Source: Acephala macrosclerotiorum
Taxonomy: Eukaryota; Ascomycota; Leotiomycetes; Helotiales; Mollisiaceae
Direction: 5' to 3'
Length of the DNA: 64,000 bases
Assembly (NCBI GenBank): GCA_014904845.1
Contig: MU119245.1
Span: 62,001 to 126,000 of the forward strand
The stretch's first letter is position 1. Every line of letters starts with the position of its first letter. The translations under genes and the position numbers were made by a program. The notes below the pieces were generated by a model. The model was not told where the DNA came from, did not search any database, and saw only the letters and a list, made by a program, of their open reading frames with translations. Positions 11,954 to 23,675 of this stretch are shown here, in pieces.

Positions 11954-13246
11954 ATGTCTGACATTCACCCCGATACCGCCGTTCCGTCCATCGAGACACA
12001 GAACGGGTCGACCACGAACGGCATCGTGAACAGTAAGGTTCGTAATGCTTCCATCCCATCGCCGTTTTCTGCTCGCTGACATTTGAAACAACAGATTCAA
12101 GCTCCATAGCTATCCCCAACGCAACTGACAACCTGTCCAGGTGCCTCTGCCGCCGCCGATGCTATCAAGAACCATCCCATAACCCAGAGTGTCACCAAAG
12201 GTATGCATTGGACCTTATCCGCGTGGGTGGAACAATCCTGATAATGTTTGAACAGGGCCCGTTGCGGAGAACATCAAGGACCAGCACGCAAAGACCTCTG
12301 CTGAGTTCTCCAACCTCGCAGCTTCAAGACAAACTCCCAGCACGCCTGCCGCTACCGGACAACCACTCACCCACTACCACTCCTTCTTTGGCAGCCTGCT
12401 GTCGTGGAAGAACCCAAGAGCTTCCGGAATCGCCTATGCCTCCATCATCCTATTCATCTTCGCTGCTCGTTATCTCGACATTATCAGATATACATTCAAG
12501 CTTTCGTATATGATTCTCGGTATCACTCTCTTAGCTGAAGTTGTTGGAAAGGCTCTTCTGTCAACCGGTCTCACCTCCCAAATTCGTCCCAAGAAGTACT
12601 ACACCGTTTCCAGGGAGACTCTGAACGCTCTGATTGGCGATGTCCATGAACTGCTTAACTTCTTCATCATTGAGGCTCAGCAGATTATCTTCGCAGAGAA
12701 CTTGTTCTTTTCATTTGCTGTAAGCGCATTTTCTCGTCCGACATCATTGTGCTAATTTTCTTACAGGCATTCCTCGGTGCCTGGCTCTCCTACTACCTGA
12801 TCAAGGTCGTTCCATTCTGGGGCCTTTCCCTCATCTCGACCTCGATCCTCTTCCTCGCTCCCCTCATCTACAAGACGAACCAAGAGCTCATCGATCACCA
12901 CGTTGCTAACGCCACAAAGGTCATCAACAAACAAACCGAACAAGTCAAGGCACTCGCCGGCCAGCAAGCCGCACGAGCTACCGAGACCACAAAGGGCTTT
13001 GTTAGCGACTACTCTGCGAAGGCACAAGAAATGATTGGCAATGCTCGCGGACGTTCCGTTTCACCCACTCTCTCTTCGAAGCCAGCTCCTGAAGTGAAGA
13101 AGGAGAACGTCCCATCGGCATACAAGGCAGAGGACTTCCCTGAGGCACCAAAGGAGGAATTCAAGTCTGCACCCCCGGTTGGGGAGGCCGCCAGTGCCTT
13201 GAAGACCGAGGAGGAGCCAGAGGAGGAGCCATTGATCTCCACATAA
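11954..13246 (+). CDS. reticulon-like ER membrane protein
   Basis: Four exons, 11954-12032, 12141-12200, 12256-12719 and 12767-13246, all GT-AG with matching phase, giving 360 residues. The reticulon homology domain runs from about residue 85 (HSFFGSLLSWKNPRAS) through two long hydrophobic hairpins. The first is around ASIILFIFAARYLDIIRY to MILGITLLAEVV. The second is around FLGAWLSYYLIKVVPFWGLS to STSILFLAPLIY. The conserved loop includes VSRETLNALIGDVHELLNFF and the RHD tail YKTNQELIDHH. The C-terminus is a charged, Pro/Glu-rich tail ending EEEPLIST. Reticulons insert as hairpins into the cytosolic leaflet and shape tubular ER. It corresponds to yeast Rtn1-type proteins. Flanking genes are unrelated. 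Confidence 0.93.
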
Positions 13247-14360
13247 ATGCCCACACCCGATCAAGTACTAGAAACTCCGAAGGACATAATGGGCGTGGTT
13301 GACAGGGCGGATGCACGGATATGACGGAAATGGAGAATAGACGCGAACATTGGTACGAGGTACAATGCGATGCTCTCGAAACTAGATTGGAGAGGGCAAG
13401 GAATTATGATATGGGCGGGCTAGCATGACCTCATGATTGTATTATGATGTGTTTCTGACAGCTTTTCCTTTTCGTTTTTATCTCTTTTGCGTTTACAAGC
13501 TATCCATGGGGAGATGAAATACCTGGGGTTTCTTATTGCATGGCTTGCGTTGCGGTTCCGTTGTTGGTGTTTGTATGTGCAGTGCAGTCTGGTATCAAAT
13601 TGGACGAGAGCATGATATCGTGAATACAGATTTGAAGATTCGCTTTGATATATGGAGTATTGCGATGTGCTTCGTCTGACTGAGATAATTTGGACACTAA
13701 TTTGAGATTCATAAAGAAAGGAGGCAAGTGCCTCGAGCATGCCTTTCCATCCTACTTGATCATGAGCCGTACTTGACTGCTGTTTATCTTCCTGATATTC
13801 CAAATTCTCTACAAAGGAGAGGAAAAGGCAGCAATCAAGGATTTATTACTAATATCTCCTCACTACTTGCTCACCTCATCACAGCATCTCCCAATCCTAA
13901 GACACGTCTCGCGATCTTTGATCCTAAAGTCTATACCACCGTCAGCATTTGAAGCTTCATCGTCCCTCCCGTTGAGTGGTTGGGTCACGATCGAGATATG
14001 CAGTAGGACACGGTATAAGGTAGGATTCCTCGTTCTTCGCTCCCGTGTAGTGGGTGATGCCCATCAGGTCGGCCGCTTTTTGGGTTGATTCTCTGCTGCT
14101 TGGCGGGGTTGCTGACTTCCAATTGTTCACTCGGCTTCCCGCCGGCTTACGGTTCGGGTACGTATAGTCGTTTGTGAATCCGGGGCTGGTGTGACGCGTC
14201 ACGCTCCCCATGCTCAGCCGCTTGGGCTTTCAAGAGGGGTTTGAAGACTGAACAGCGAGTAATGATCTATGTTATGGCTGAGGGATAAAGCATTGAGTTA
14301 CAGATTTGGACATAATCTTAAACATTTGCTCGGGTTCGTAGCGATGGCGTCTGTGGGGAT
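13247..14360. other. intergenic, no gene seen
   Basis: 3' flank of the reticulon gene and further spacer. Short ORFs on both strands lack domains and splice consistency. Confidence 0.45.
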
Positions 14361-14366
14361 TGAGAG

Positions 14367-14610
14367 CTAGTCCCAAGGATCGCCACGCAGATCCGTCGTA
14401 ATGCTTGCCATTCGAAGGATTTGCCATGCCATTTTAGGCATTGGCGTCGTGAAAGGCTACCCCGCTGGCGCCTGTAGGATAGGGAGTAAGTCTCAGATCT
14501 TGGTCCCAAGGATCACCATGCAGATTCAACGTTGCAATACTTGTCATATAAGGATTCGTCATGCCATTTTAGGTATTGGCGTCGTGAAAGGCTATGGTGC
14601 TGATGCGTCG
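14367..14610. repeat. imperfect tandem duplication, unit about 135 bp
   Basis: Copy 1 begins near 14371 (tcccaaggat) and copy 2 near 14504 with the same word. Both contain a block ending ggcgtcgtgaaaggcta (about 14440-14459 and 14577-14596). Differences are mostly transitions, for example gcattgg versus gtattgg, a CpA-to-TpA change. No ORF is shared. Confidence 0.65.
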
Positions 14611-14773
14611 ACATGTCTCCTATGCAGATCAGATCAGGCCTGGTGGTCTAAGTGTAGTAAGGGGAGAGGCTATAAGAACCGTTTCCCCTTAAGTTCTGAT
14701 GTTTAATGCACTTATCTAGTAGAGATACCACTACTCTACGTTCTCATCTGAAGGTTTACGAATAATCGAAGAT

Positions 14774-16584
14774 ATGGCACCAGCTGCAGATTTCATCATC
14801 GTAGGAGGTTCGTCCTCCCTCTTTCTCCCTTCCATTTTCAAACCAAAACTAATACTACTCCTTAGGCGGTACCTCTGCGCTTCTCTTGGCTTCAAAGCTG
14901 GCTGCTGCTGTCTCGAGGCCAAAGATCCTCGTCATAGAAGCTGGGTCCGATTACCAAGCACGATCGGATGCTCTGCGCAAACCATCTGATCGATTTTCGC
15001 TGGCATACACGAACCCAGAACTAGATCATGGATACTCCACCATCCCCCAACGCGGACTCAACGACCGCATCCTACCGTATATCAGAGGCAAAGGCCTTGG
15101 TGGCAGTTCACTTATGAATTTCATGGCGTATCTATCTGGTTGTAAGCAGGATTACGATTTCTGGGCTGAGCTCGTCGGCGATGACTCTTGGGGCTGGGAA
15201 CACGCGCATAAGAGGTTGAGAGAGATTGAGAACTTCAACGGCGCAGTGCCAGAGGGGTTTGACGCTGTGGCGAGCCCGAGCTTTGAGGAACATGGTCATG
15301 AAGGGTGAGTTCTCATTATCTTTGGGACATTGAATGAGAGGTGTGTGCTGATGTGTGGATAGGCCCGTGGGTGTCAGTCTGCCGAAAGTCTGGGAGTCAG
15401 GAGCGAAGGAACTGATTCTTGAAGCTCCGAAGCTCGGCATACCGATCAACAAAGACCTCAACTCCGGCAATCTGCTTGGTTTAGGCATGAGTCCGATATG
15501 TGCACAAGATGGATTGAGAACAACAAGTGCGTCGGCATTTTTGAAAACCATTCCCGAGAATCTAGAGATCTGGACGGATACACTTGTTGCGAAGGTGCTT
15601 TTCGAGGGTAAACGGGCTGTTGGAGTTCAGCTTCTTGACGGTCGGACTGTGACCGCAAAACACGAAGTGATCCTCTCAGCAGGCTCAGTCGACACACCCA
15701 AACTCCTGATGTTGTCGGGAGTTGGCCCTCGAGCCACTCTAGCCGAGCATCAGATTCCAGTTGTCGCCGAACTCGAGGGAGTTGGGAAGGGGCTTGTAGA
15801 TCATCCTGCTATCTTCCTTTGCGCTTCGATGAAGCCTGGGTATGCGATTGGGGAGAGGATGGCTTTCTCTCGGTCTTCTGCCCCAGACAAAACTGGAGAG
15901 CTGGACAAGCAGAATCAGAGTCTCGCTGTTATGTTCAATAAAATCTCTCGCCTCTACTCAACCCCCGAGTTCTTAGCCTTGCCAGCACAAGAGCAAGCCT
16001 TCCTAAAGAGAGATGGGGTGCCAACATACGAAGCAGCCTTCGGAGGGCCGTTGGTTCCACCTGAGGCGGAGAAGGAGATTCCAGACGGATACGAATATTT
16101 GAGTATTGTGGTATTTGCCATGAATCCTCGATCGAAGGGTTCGGTGTCTATCAGCAGTAACAAGGCGGAGGATAAGCCTGTGTTGGATCTGGGGGCGTAC
16201 ACCGATGCTTCGGGGTTCGATGTCAAGGTCATGAAAGAATCTATCCGCGACGTCGTCCACTTTTTCGAGAGCACGGAGATGTATAAAAACGGCTTCGACA
16301 AATGGCTTGGGGGTCCTGGAGATCTTGGCGATGAGAAGGGATTGGAGGCGTTGGTAAGGGAGATGAGTATTACGGTTTGGCATGCTTGTGGGACGTGCAA
16401 GATGGGAAGGGTTGGCGAGGAGGGGACGTGCGTTGGCAGTGATTTTAAGGTGAGGGGAGTGGAGGGCTTGAGGGTTGTTGATATGAGTGTTGCGCCTGTT
16501 TTGGTTAGTGGGCATACGCAGGCGACTGCTTATTTGATTGGGATGATGGCGGCGGAGAAATTGATGGAGGAGTATGGACTTTGA
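14774..16584 (+). CDS. GMC-family FAD oxidoreductase
   Basis: Three exons, 14774-14807, 14866-15304 and 15363-16584, give 564 residues, a normal length for the glucose-methanol-choline oxidoreductase family. The first intron splits the FAD-binding glycine motif, which reads DFIIVGGGTSALLLA after splicing. An LVIEAG segment follows, then the first GMC signature around RGKGLGGSSLMNFMAY. The second lies at GSVDTPKLLMLSGVGP. The C-terminal active-site regions are WHACGTCKMG (catalytic His near residue 498) and VSGHTQATAYLIG (second His near 541). There is no signal peptide, so it is likely intracellular, arguing against a secreted lignocellulose oxidase. Substrate unknown; aryl-alcohol or choline-dehydrogenase-like subfamilies are possible. 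Confidence 0.93.
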
Positions 16585-17002
16585 GGGGTTGTGGTGGGTT
16601 GAGCCTGGGTTGGACTGAATGCACGCGTTTAGTTTTTGCTGTTTCGAAAACTCATTGTGGGAAAGTGGGGTATCACAGAAAACAGCAATGCCACGTGAAA
16701 AGACAGAAGTCCAAGAATGTAAGATACATGTGAAGTCCAATCAGAGTCCATGTGGTTGGCTCTCTTGAAGACCGAGACATTTCCCCTTTGTATCATGATG
16801 GGTCGTCATAATGAAACTATGAAGGTCGATATAAGATCGGGGAGAGCCCTAGAGCTTCGTACTGAATGCGTCTCGCATGGCTTACATCAAATCTGCGCTC
16901 ATAAAGGCGCAGTGGCCATCCGCGGACTTCAGGCGCGATAACAGTGTCTTCATGCGCCATGATTCAAAAATCTGGCAACGATACAATACCCTCATAGAAC
17001 AA
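16585..17002. other. intergenic, no gene seen
   Basis: Spacer between the GMC gene and the ankyrin pseudogene. No supported coding sequence. Confidence 0.5.
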
Positions 17003-17066
17003 GCCCCAAACAGGATTGAAGAGCCCTGAAATACGATTGAAGAGGCTCCACGTAGGATTGAACGGA
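17003..17066. repeat. three imperfect 21-bp tandem units
   Basis: The word gattgaa recurs at 17014, 17035 and 17056, exactly 21 bp apart, inside similar flanks (caggattgaagagcc, acgattgaagaggct, aggattgaacggact). A small minisatellite at the edge of the pseudogene. Confidence 0.55.
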
Positions 17067-17079
17067 CTCCGAGGAAGAT

Positions 17080-18486
17080 TCCTAGCCAGCCAGAAACGTG
17101 GAATTAAGCTACCTCCTAAACTGATCTCAGCCCTCGTTGCTGACATGGTTACTGCTGTTGGGTTACATGAAGTCACGAACTTGAGGCTTGTGAGCAGTAT
17201 GCATGGTCCTCGCGTCAAATTAGTACGGATAGAAGCGCTGACGAATATAGAGATGATCGATTACGAAGTCTCAAATGCAATTTTCAAGGGTGACTGACTA
17301 CTTGACAACAGCTCCGCAGCCATACTCGAGACACTTATCAAGATCCCTTTATCGTCGATACCTGCCATTCAAGCCTGCGACGCTGCCAGGGGAGCGGGGT
17401 CGACTTGCTTGGATGTTGCATGCATGTATGAAATTGTATGAGTTCGGAAGAGATAATGAGACGTGGATTGCGGCAAAGGCTCGCGACTGATCAAGAGGAG
17501 TTCCACCTACGTGGCCAAACCTGCGAACTGCACCACCTGAAAATCTCCGAATCCTACTGGAATCATTGATCGGTAGGGAGGTTTTCGTGAACAACCAATA
17601 TGCTTTCGAGGCACATTACAACAGATCGGTGTACCCTTGGTCTGATAGGATGTTCGGAGAACTCAAGCTAAGTGCTCTTGTGCTTACAGTTTCTATGAAA
17701 GATCCCCTAGTTCTTAGCCAATTGTTTCATGCCCTTAGTAGCAGTGAGCCGTGCCCAGAGGATATAAAGCCGAAATTATGTTCACTACACCTTATCGCCA
17801 CGTCGAGATGTGGAAATCCGGAAGCGGTCAAGCTTCTAGTCCAGCATGGAGCGGATCCTGATGAGCCTGGCTTCCGTGGCATAACTGCTGCTGATGTTGC
17901 TGCCTTCGTTGGGCACAAGGATGTGCTTCAAGTCCTGCTCTAGCATGTAGATTTCGACAACGGTGGTTATTTCGATTGCATCGAAGTTGTTATTGAAGGT
18001 AGCTTAGCAACAGTGCAGTTGCTAGTAACTCATCACAGGTATCGTCGACTGGAGTTCAGGTACTTGTTGGAGAAGATCTTTCTTCTAGCAGCTCGCGTTG
18101 GGAACGTCGAAGTCCTTGACCGGATGATAGACGCTGGCATCAATATCCACTCTGCGGGGATGAGCTCAAACCCACATATGGTGGCCCTCACTCTCGCAGC
18201 CAAACACGAGAGAACGAATATCATTAAGCGCTTCCTAGAACGTGGCCTGTATCGCAGACATCCGAATTTCAACACCGCACTGGTCGCTACTATCTACCAC
18301 CGACGAGAGGACACTGCACGTCTGCTCATTGAGGAGAGTGCAGATGCCAACGCCCATTTATTCGATCCTTTTGGGCAAGGCTTCTGCGGCGCAGCACTCG
18401 CAGCAGCAGCGCGCCGTGAGAACCTCAGTATGATGCGTTTGCTGCGGTCGAAAGGCGCCACTCCGCGTCCCTGTGTTTGTCCCTAG
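17080..18486 (+). pseudogene. ankyrin-repeat protein gene with two nonsense codons and a frameshift
   Basis: The first part (about 17080-17297) encodes LPPKLISALVADMVTAVGLH and TNLRLVS, like the N-terminus of fungal ankyrin proteins that begin with an LPxEL domain. It shifts frame near 17280. From there one frame is kept to 18486, broken only by TGA at 17488-17490 and TAG at 17941-17943. Both breaks sit inside protein-like sequence: AAKARD, stop, SRGVPPTWP, and VLQVLL, stop, HVDFDNGGYF. Ankyrin units are visible in the second half: LCSLHLIATSRCGNPEAVKL, LLVQHGADPDEPG, FLLAARVGNVEVLDRMIDAG and RREDTARLLIEESADANAHL. The TAG is one C-to-T step from CAG and the TGA one from CGA. Non-functional unless read through. 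Original role unknown. Confidence 0.7.
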
Positions 18487-19364
18487 CACCGCGGCTGTGT
18501 AAACTTATACCAGTTATATAGTAAAAGCCGTGAAATGGCTATTCCTCTGCTCGCGGAAGGGAGGGCGGGTCTCGAACACGGAGATGTGGAGGAAAAGAAC
18601 GGCGGAGAAGTTGATGCTTTTTGCCCTGCAGCACAGAGCATCAGGGATCAATGTTGCTCTATTCAACTTGTCGAGAGGTCTGTACGGATTGAATGTTGGT
18701 ACGTCTTCGAATTGAGTAGGGTAGAATGCGGTTACTCGTCGTTATATTAGTGCTGACGTTGATGACGAGGAGATAAAGAGACGCGAAATCGCGTTTGCTT
18801 CCAAACACGCCCTAGCGTCTTTCCAACTCGCATCCTCGAAACCTCACTTCACATACTCACACTTACAAGAATCCCTCCCAATTTCAACAAAGTCTTGAGT
18901 TTCTGTTTCATCTTTCTCAAGCATTTGTAACATTATACCTGTGGGATTATCTACAAAGAGCCACTCGGAGGTCAAGCCCTCCCCTTCGCCCTCGCGATCG
19001 AAGCCTCATCGGCCGGTAGACTCCAAGCCGTGAGGCCCCTCGAACTTGCGCAGGGAGTGCTTGTTACTGGCAGTGGCTGGAATTGTGATGCACACCTAGC
19101 AGCCATTCATGCAGGTTCTCGACAGGGCTCGTGGGGCCTCACTTTGTACGACCTCAGCAACACTCAAATTATGGCTCAGAAATCCAGCATGGCCGAGTAC
19201 TTTATCAACACCATGGAAAAGAATTTATGTCTGTATTTTTCATCGATCGGAATCATTTCTAGGCATATTCTAAGGCGCTAAAACCAACACCATCATTTTT
19301 AAATCCTCCAGCCCCGCCAGCTTCTAATATCCTACATGCCACAAGCTGAAGACGAACTTTTAAA
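18487..19364. other. spacer with short unassigned open stretches
   Basis: A plus-strand open stretch at about 19030-19281 is protein-like but matches nothing I know. The remainder has no support. It could be further decay of the flanking genes. Confidence 0.35.
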
Positions 19365-20855
19365 ATGCGCAATGACTTCAGGAATCTCGTTTATCGCTTC
19401 AAGCGAAGTGGCCATACCAACGACGAACCGAAAACCAGGTCCCTCTATGACAAGAAATTCGATTCATCAGATGTACACTATGAACCAACAATTCCCTTGC
19501 CGAGATCGATATTGAAGATGTGGAAAATGATCCACCGGAGGAACACCCAGAGTTCGGCTTTTTACTGAAAATCCAGACCATCGACGACAGGACATTCACA
19601 TTGCCAGATGTTCGCTCCGAGGATACAATTGCTTCCATCAAAGGCAAGATTGAGGACCAGGAAGCTATTGTCCCAAAAGAGCAGTTTCCCCCCGGTGTCG
19701 GCTCGGCAGGACATACGATAGAGCTCAGTGACGGAAGCGCCCTTCAAGAGTATGGGATTCACAATGGCAGCATATTATCTCTACACTCAAGGGGCTGCTA
19801 CCGTATATTCATCAGGACATTAACTGGATTGATAATACCGATTATTGCAAATGCAGCCGATACGATTGACGAAGTGAAAACGAAGATCACGGATAATCAA
19901 GGGATACCGGAAGATCAGCAAAGACTCATATTTGCTGGGAAACAGCTTGAGGACAGTCGAACTATTATGTACTACAACATACAAAGGAGTCGCGCTCCTC
20001 TTGGTTCTGAGGTTGAGAGGAGGCGGTGGTGATAGTTGTGGCTTGAACGTCTTGATTCGACTGCTTCGTGGCGGAGAGTTATATGTTCCTGATGTGCCCA
20101 CGAGAACGATAAATAATCTCAAGCCAATCGTTAGGGCTAAGAAAGGAATTTCGATACACGAGCAGATCTTTCTTCTCCGAGGAGAAGTTTTGGAGGATTT
20201 CATAAGTCTCAGGGACATCATATTCAACGATGTCCCGTATGGCCGTGGACCAATCAGACGCGATTGTGTTCTTGACTTATTGACTACAACCGAGACCCCG
20301 GCTTCCGGGATACCTACCCACAACATTTTCTCATCACAAAAGCGGGGAGTACTCGGGGCCGTCCTCCAGAGCGAGGACCCCAGGAATCTGTGGAAACCTT
20401 CCATTTTCGAGCAGGAGGCAGCTTTTCGAGCCATTGAGGCACTCACCGAACAACCTGTTCCAATCCTTGTGAAATCCACGCCAGTATCGCCAAGAAAAAG
20501 CGAGACTGTCGTCGTGTTGCCTCCCCGGGATGCAGTCATAGGGCGTACTGAAATCACAAGTGAGGAAAGGACTATTGATACAGGAGCCACAGCACAACAC
20601 AGACGGGTAAATGTTCGTTCTCGCATATCACCAGCTGTTCTGTCGTTAGACGGAATCGAAACAGACACGAGAGAAAGCGCAGGTAGCATGACGGGGTTGG
20701 TGAGCAAACCATCCTTGAACGAGTCTGTGGATGGCAGAAGATGCCAGCGGAGACAGAGCGCAGCGGCAGAAGCCTACGGGAGGCAATCGCCTGCTGTGAA
20801 CCGGGATGCACCAAGACTTTTCCCACCTGGCGCGAACGTAAATAAGTCATTCTGA
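19365..20855 (+). pseudogene. multi-ubiquitin-like domain protein, frameshifted twice
   Basis: The frame opened at 19365 passes by a one-base shift near 19497 into a second frame, and by another near 19990 into a third that ends at 20855. The second frame holds a divergent ubiquitin-like fold ([17 protein letters not shown] to [11 protein letters not shown]). A close ubiquitin copy follows: [33 protein letters not shown] and [17 protein letters not shown]. The shift falls in its last strand, which then ends [14 protein letters not shown] third, very divergent ubiquitin-like unit follows (GLNVLIRLLRGG to HEQIFLLRGEVLEDF). The 3' half is a Ser/Arg-rich low-complexity tail. No introns explain the shifts. 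The intact ancestor would have been a modular ubiquitin-like protein, not a polyubiquitin precursor, because the units differ strongly. Confidence 0.65.
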
Positions 20856-20897
20856 GGTCCAAATTTATCTTCTCTTTTCGTCTGACGTGGTATTAGT

Positions 20898-21158
20898 CGC
20901 TACATGAGATACCATAATCGACTTGAAGAATGCCCAAATTGCTCACTCCGGTTTGGTACTAAGACTCATCTCCGAAGGCACATCAACGAGATACACTAGG
21001 CTAGAAGTCGATTCTTCTGTCGTGTTGATGGGTGCGATTATGCCCAAAGAGAAGAATCGCAGAGTGATCAGGGAAAATTCTTCACCAGAAAGGATCATTT
21101 GAAGCGCCATTTACACCTAAGACATGGCTTGGAAATGCTGAACACGAATGAGAGGTAA
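20898..21158 (+). pseudogene. C2H2 zinc-finger remnant
   Basis: In one frame two C2H2-like fingers are seen: CPNCSLRFGTKTHLRRHINE with a closing His, then an in-frame TAG at 20997-20999, then FFCRVDGCDY and KFFTRKDHLKRHLHLRHG. They lie 40 bp after the ubiquitin-like pseudogene and could be its last exon: a GT at 20838 and a CTGAC...TTAG at 20895 look like an intron, but the phase does not match. Either a lost C-terminal DNA-binding end of that gene or a separate relic. Confidence 0.5.
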
Positions 21159-21199
21159 TCCAATTCCGCATCACCACCGATAATGCTTCGAACCTCTCA

Positions 21200-21829
21200 T
21201 TATACCTTCTCAACTTCTCTTTCCCACAGCTTTGCAGGCGCGATCATCTCTCTACCGACACTTCCTGCTGCTATCTCCGGCACAGCTTTCATCTTCTCCA
21301 ACCAGTCATGAACCCTCGGAAACTCCTTTTTGATATCAATATCCACCATGAAAGCTTCCTCATACCACGCTAAGAACGACACGTCCGCAATCGACATCTT
21401 CTCATTCACCAACCACTCTCTGTCCTTCAGCCATCCCTGGAGCACTCCAAGGATGCGTTTTGTCTCGTCAACATATCGCTTGTATGCGCCTGGGAGAATT
21501 TCGGAATGCCAGTATCCGAACCAGAAAGCTTGTCCTATTGTTGGGCCTTGACCGGAGACTTGGAGCATAACCCATTGATTCACTTGACTTTGTTGAAAGG
21601 CGTCAGAGGGCCAGATTGTGTGGTCTTTGTCGTACACCGTCACCAAGTATTGGACAATCGCGTGGGATTCCCAGATTGTGTGATCGTTTTGATGATGGTC
21701 TACCAGGACAGGCAGTCGTCCGTTTGGACACAGACTGCCAGTCTCGCTCAGCTGTGTCAAGAACGCCGAGGGATGGGTGTACTCACGCCAGAAACCATGG
21801 CTCTTTTTGATCTTTCACTATTCTATTTA
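21200..21829 (-). CDS. glutathione S-transferase-like protein, N-terminus not found
   Basis: Exons on the minus strand: about 21829-21787 and 21734-21200, joined by a 52-bp GT-AG intron. The join gives KDQKEPWFLALCPNGRLPVL, an excellent match to the thioredoxin-fold region of Ure2/GTT-type GSTs. Then come the glutathione-binding ESHAIVQYL (Glu-Ser pair) and a complete helical C-domain (VNQWVMLQVSGQGPTIGQA, MSIADVSFLAWYEE). The first 45 or so residues of the usual fold, including the start Met and first beta strand, could not be found within 100 bp upstream. The gene is therefore either 5'-truncated or has a distant first exon. Expected role: glutathione conjugation or reduction in the cytosol. 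Confidence 0.7.
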
Positions 21830-21841
21830 TAGTGATATATA

Positions 21842-22553
21842 TTGCTGCAGTATGTGAGCACAAGTGCCCCTTAACGACAGACGAGATCCTCACGTTTGAA
21901 GGTCAGATGCAGAAGGCTTAGTACATGAGCGACTTTAAAGGCAGCTGGGCAAGTGTGATGGGTGTACAATGTGAACTGTGGCTTCTCTTCTGAGGCCATC
22001 TCAACTGACAGCTTTCGAGACTTGGATCGATGCAACGGGGAACAAACGTTGATGTTTGGGAAGTGGTCACACTTTAGATTGCCTTAGTACACGAATCTTG
22101 CCCCCCTTTGTATCTGTACTGAGTTCAAAACGAAAGTAGAGTCCAGTGACCACACTCCTTCGAGCTAGGACGCATCAGGCCAAAGATGGGGGCATCATCC
22201 TTCGAATCGGACTTTCAGCCGAGGTATGCACCTTCCCGGCATCAGTTATACGCCCCACACCACCTCTTTCGAATCACACTTATCATCTTTGATGTACTGT
22301 GATAAGCTTATCCCTGCGTATATACAGATCGTAGGTAAGTCTTACCTATTACTATCGTCCCACTGATAGTCATAATTAAGAACAAAGCTCTCAGCCCCGA
22401 TTCCGAATCCCGTCGACGGAGTTCACGATCAGCCCACGTCGACGAAGTTGATGATGCCAGCTGATGTTCAACGCAGTATATTAGGCACTGGAGTATGTGG
22501 TCATCCTTTCTTTACTAATCGTCTAGCTCTAACACCGCATAGCAGTCGTTATA
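21842..22553. other. intergenic between GST and 2OG oxygenase
   Basis: Divergent upstream region. No first exon for the GST was recognised here and no other gene. Confidence 0.4.
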
Positions 22554-23675
22554 ATGGCATATGTTCCTGTCATCAACTTCTCGCCCTTCTTGGACCCCAC
22601 ATCCAGCGAGGATGACAAGAAGAAAACCGCTCTCGAGATTGACAGAGCATGTCGCGAAGTTGGGTTCTTCTATCTCTCGAATCATGGAGTTGACGAGGAG
22701 CTCAGAGCCTCAATGCTAGACAGAGCGAGGACGTTCTTTGAGAGCGCTACTGAAGAGGAAAAGCAAGCGATATCTATCAAACCTGCTGGGACGGAACGTG
22801 GTGACGATGCACGTGGCTTTCAAAAGGTAGACGGACGTGGGAAGGGTGCACATGAGGTTTGAGCAACGACACGCTCTCGCACGGACAACATTCTGACTTG
22901 GGTGTAGGCTGTTGATTTCTTCAGGCCTGTAGAAACGACTGGCCCACCTTACGAGATTGGGCAAGGAGAGAACTTATGGCCCAGCACTCCCAGTGACTTG
23001 CGCACAGTCTCAGAAAATTACATCGACGCTTTATTCGTTCTGGCTACGAAAGTGGTGCAGGCTCTTGCTCTAGGTCTAGGTGTTGATGAGACCATTTTCT
23101 TGAGTAGAATCCGCAAGGCTTTCTGGAATCTGAGGATTCTTGGGTACTATCCAAAGCCAGTTGGAGGAGTCGCTGGTATCGGAGATCATACAGGTGAGAG
23201 GACTCGGACTTCAAGCGATGATCGCAATACTAATTTCAGAACAGATTTCGGAATTTTAACCTTCCTCCTCACAGACCCCCAAAAAGACTCCCTCCAGGTC
23301 CTCTCCAAAGACGATAATTGGGAATCCGCAGATCCCATTCCTGTATGTTGCCCTTAATTTTCCTCCCTCCCCCAGCCCTACATCACCCTTTCCCTCCCTA
23401 CCATCTACATCTACTAAGCTCAAACACAGAACACATTCCTCTGCAACATTAGTGACATGCTCTCTAAATGGACGGACGGGATCTATAAATCAACCCGGCA
23501 CAGAGTTCTTCATAATTCGGGCACGATGCGCATCTCTGTTCCGTTCTTCTTTGACCCCGATTGGGACGCGGTTATATCTCCGGTTTTGCCGCTTGATAGG
23601 GAACGGGGCGAGGATGAAGGGGTGAGGTATAAGGATAAATTTGTTGAGGCTGTGAAGTATTCGATCGTAACGTAA
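22554..23675 (+). CDS. 2-oxoglutarate/Fe(II)-dependent oxygenase (isopenicillin N synthase-like)
   Basis: Four exons, 22554-22856, 22908-23193, 23245-23342 and 23430-23675, give 310 residues. The N-terminal DIOX_N-type domain starts VPVINFSPFL with CREVGFFYLSNHGV. The catalytic jelly roll contains the iron-binding HTDFG (His about 195, Asp about 197) and the distal His in STRHRVLHN (about 253). The 2OG-binding Arg-x-Ser is in MRISVPFFF (about 263). The third intron acceptor was chosen (AACAG, not the earlier TTTCAG) because only it restores the HxD motif. Family members hydroxylate, desaturate or cyclise small molecules. The substrate is unknown. It lies near an FAD monooxygenase and a reductase, suggesting small-molecule metabolism. 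Confidence 0.92.

Noticed and set aside
16003..16740. 245-codon minus-strand ORF
   Set aside because: It is the antisense shadow of the GMC oxidoreductase exon 3, with no domain and low-complexity text.
16964..17218. Minus-strand ORF with seven-residue LFNP-like repeats
   Set aside because: Produced by the 21-bp minisatellite read in antisense; no start context or homology.
19820..20707. 295-codon minus-strand ORF
   Set aside because: Antisense to the ubiquitin-like pseudogene, whose plus strand shows clear ubiquitin motifs.
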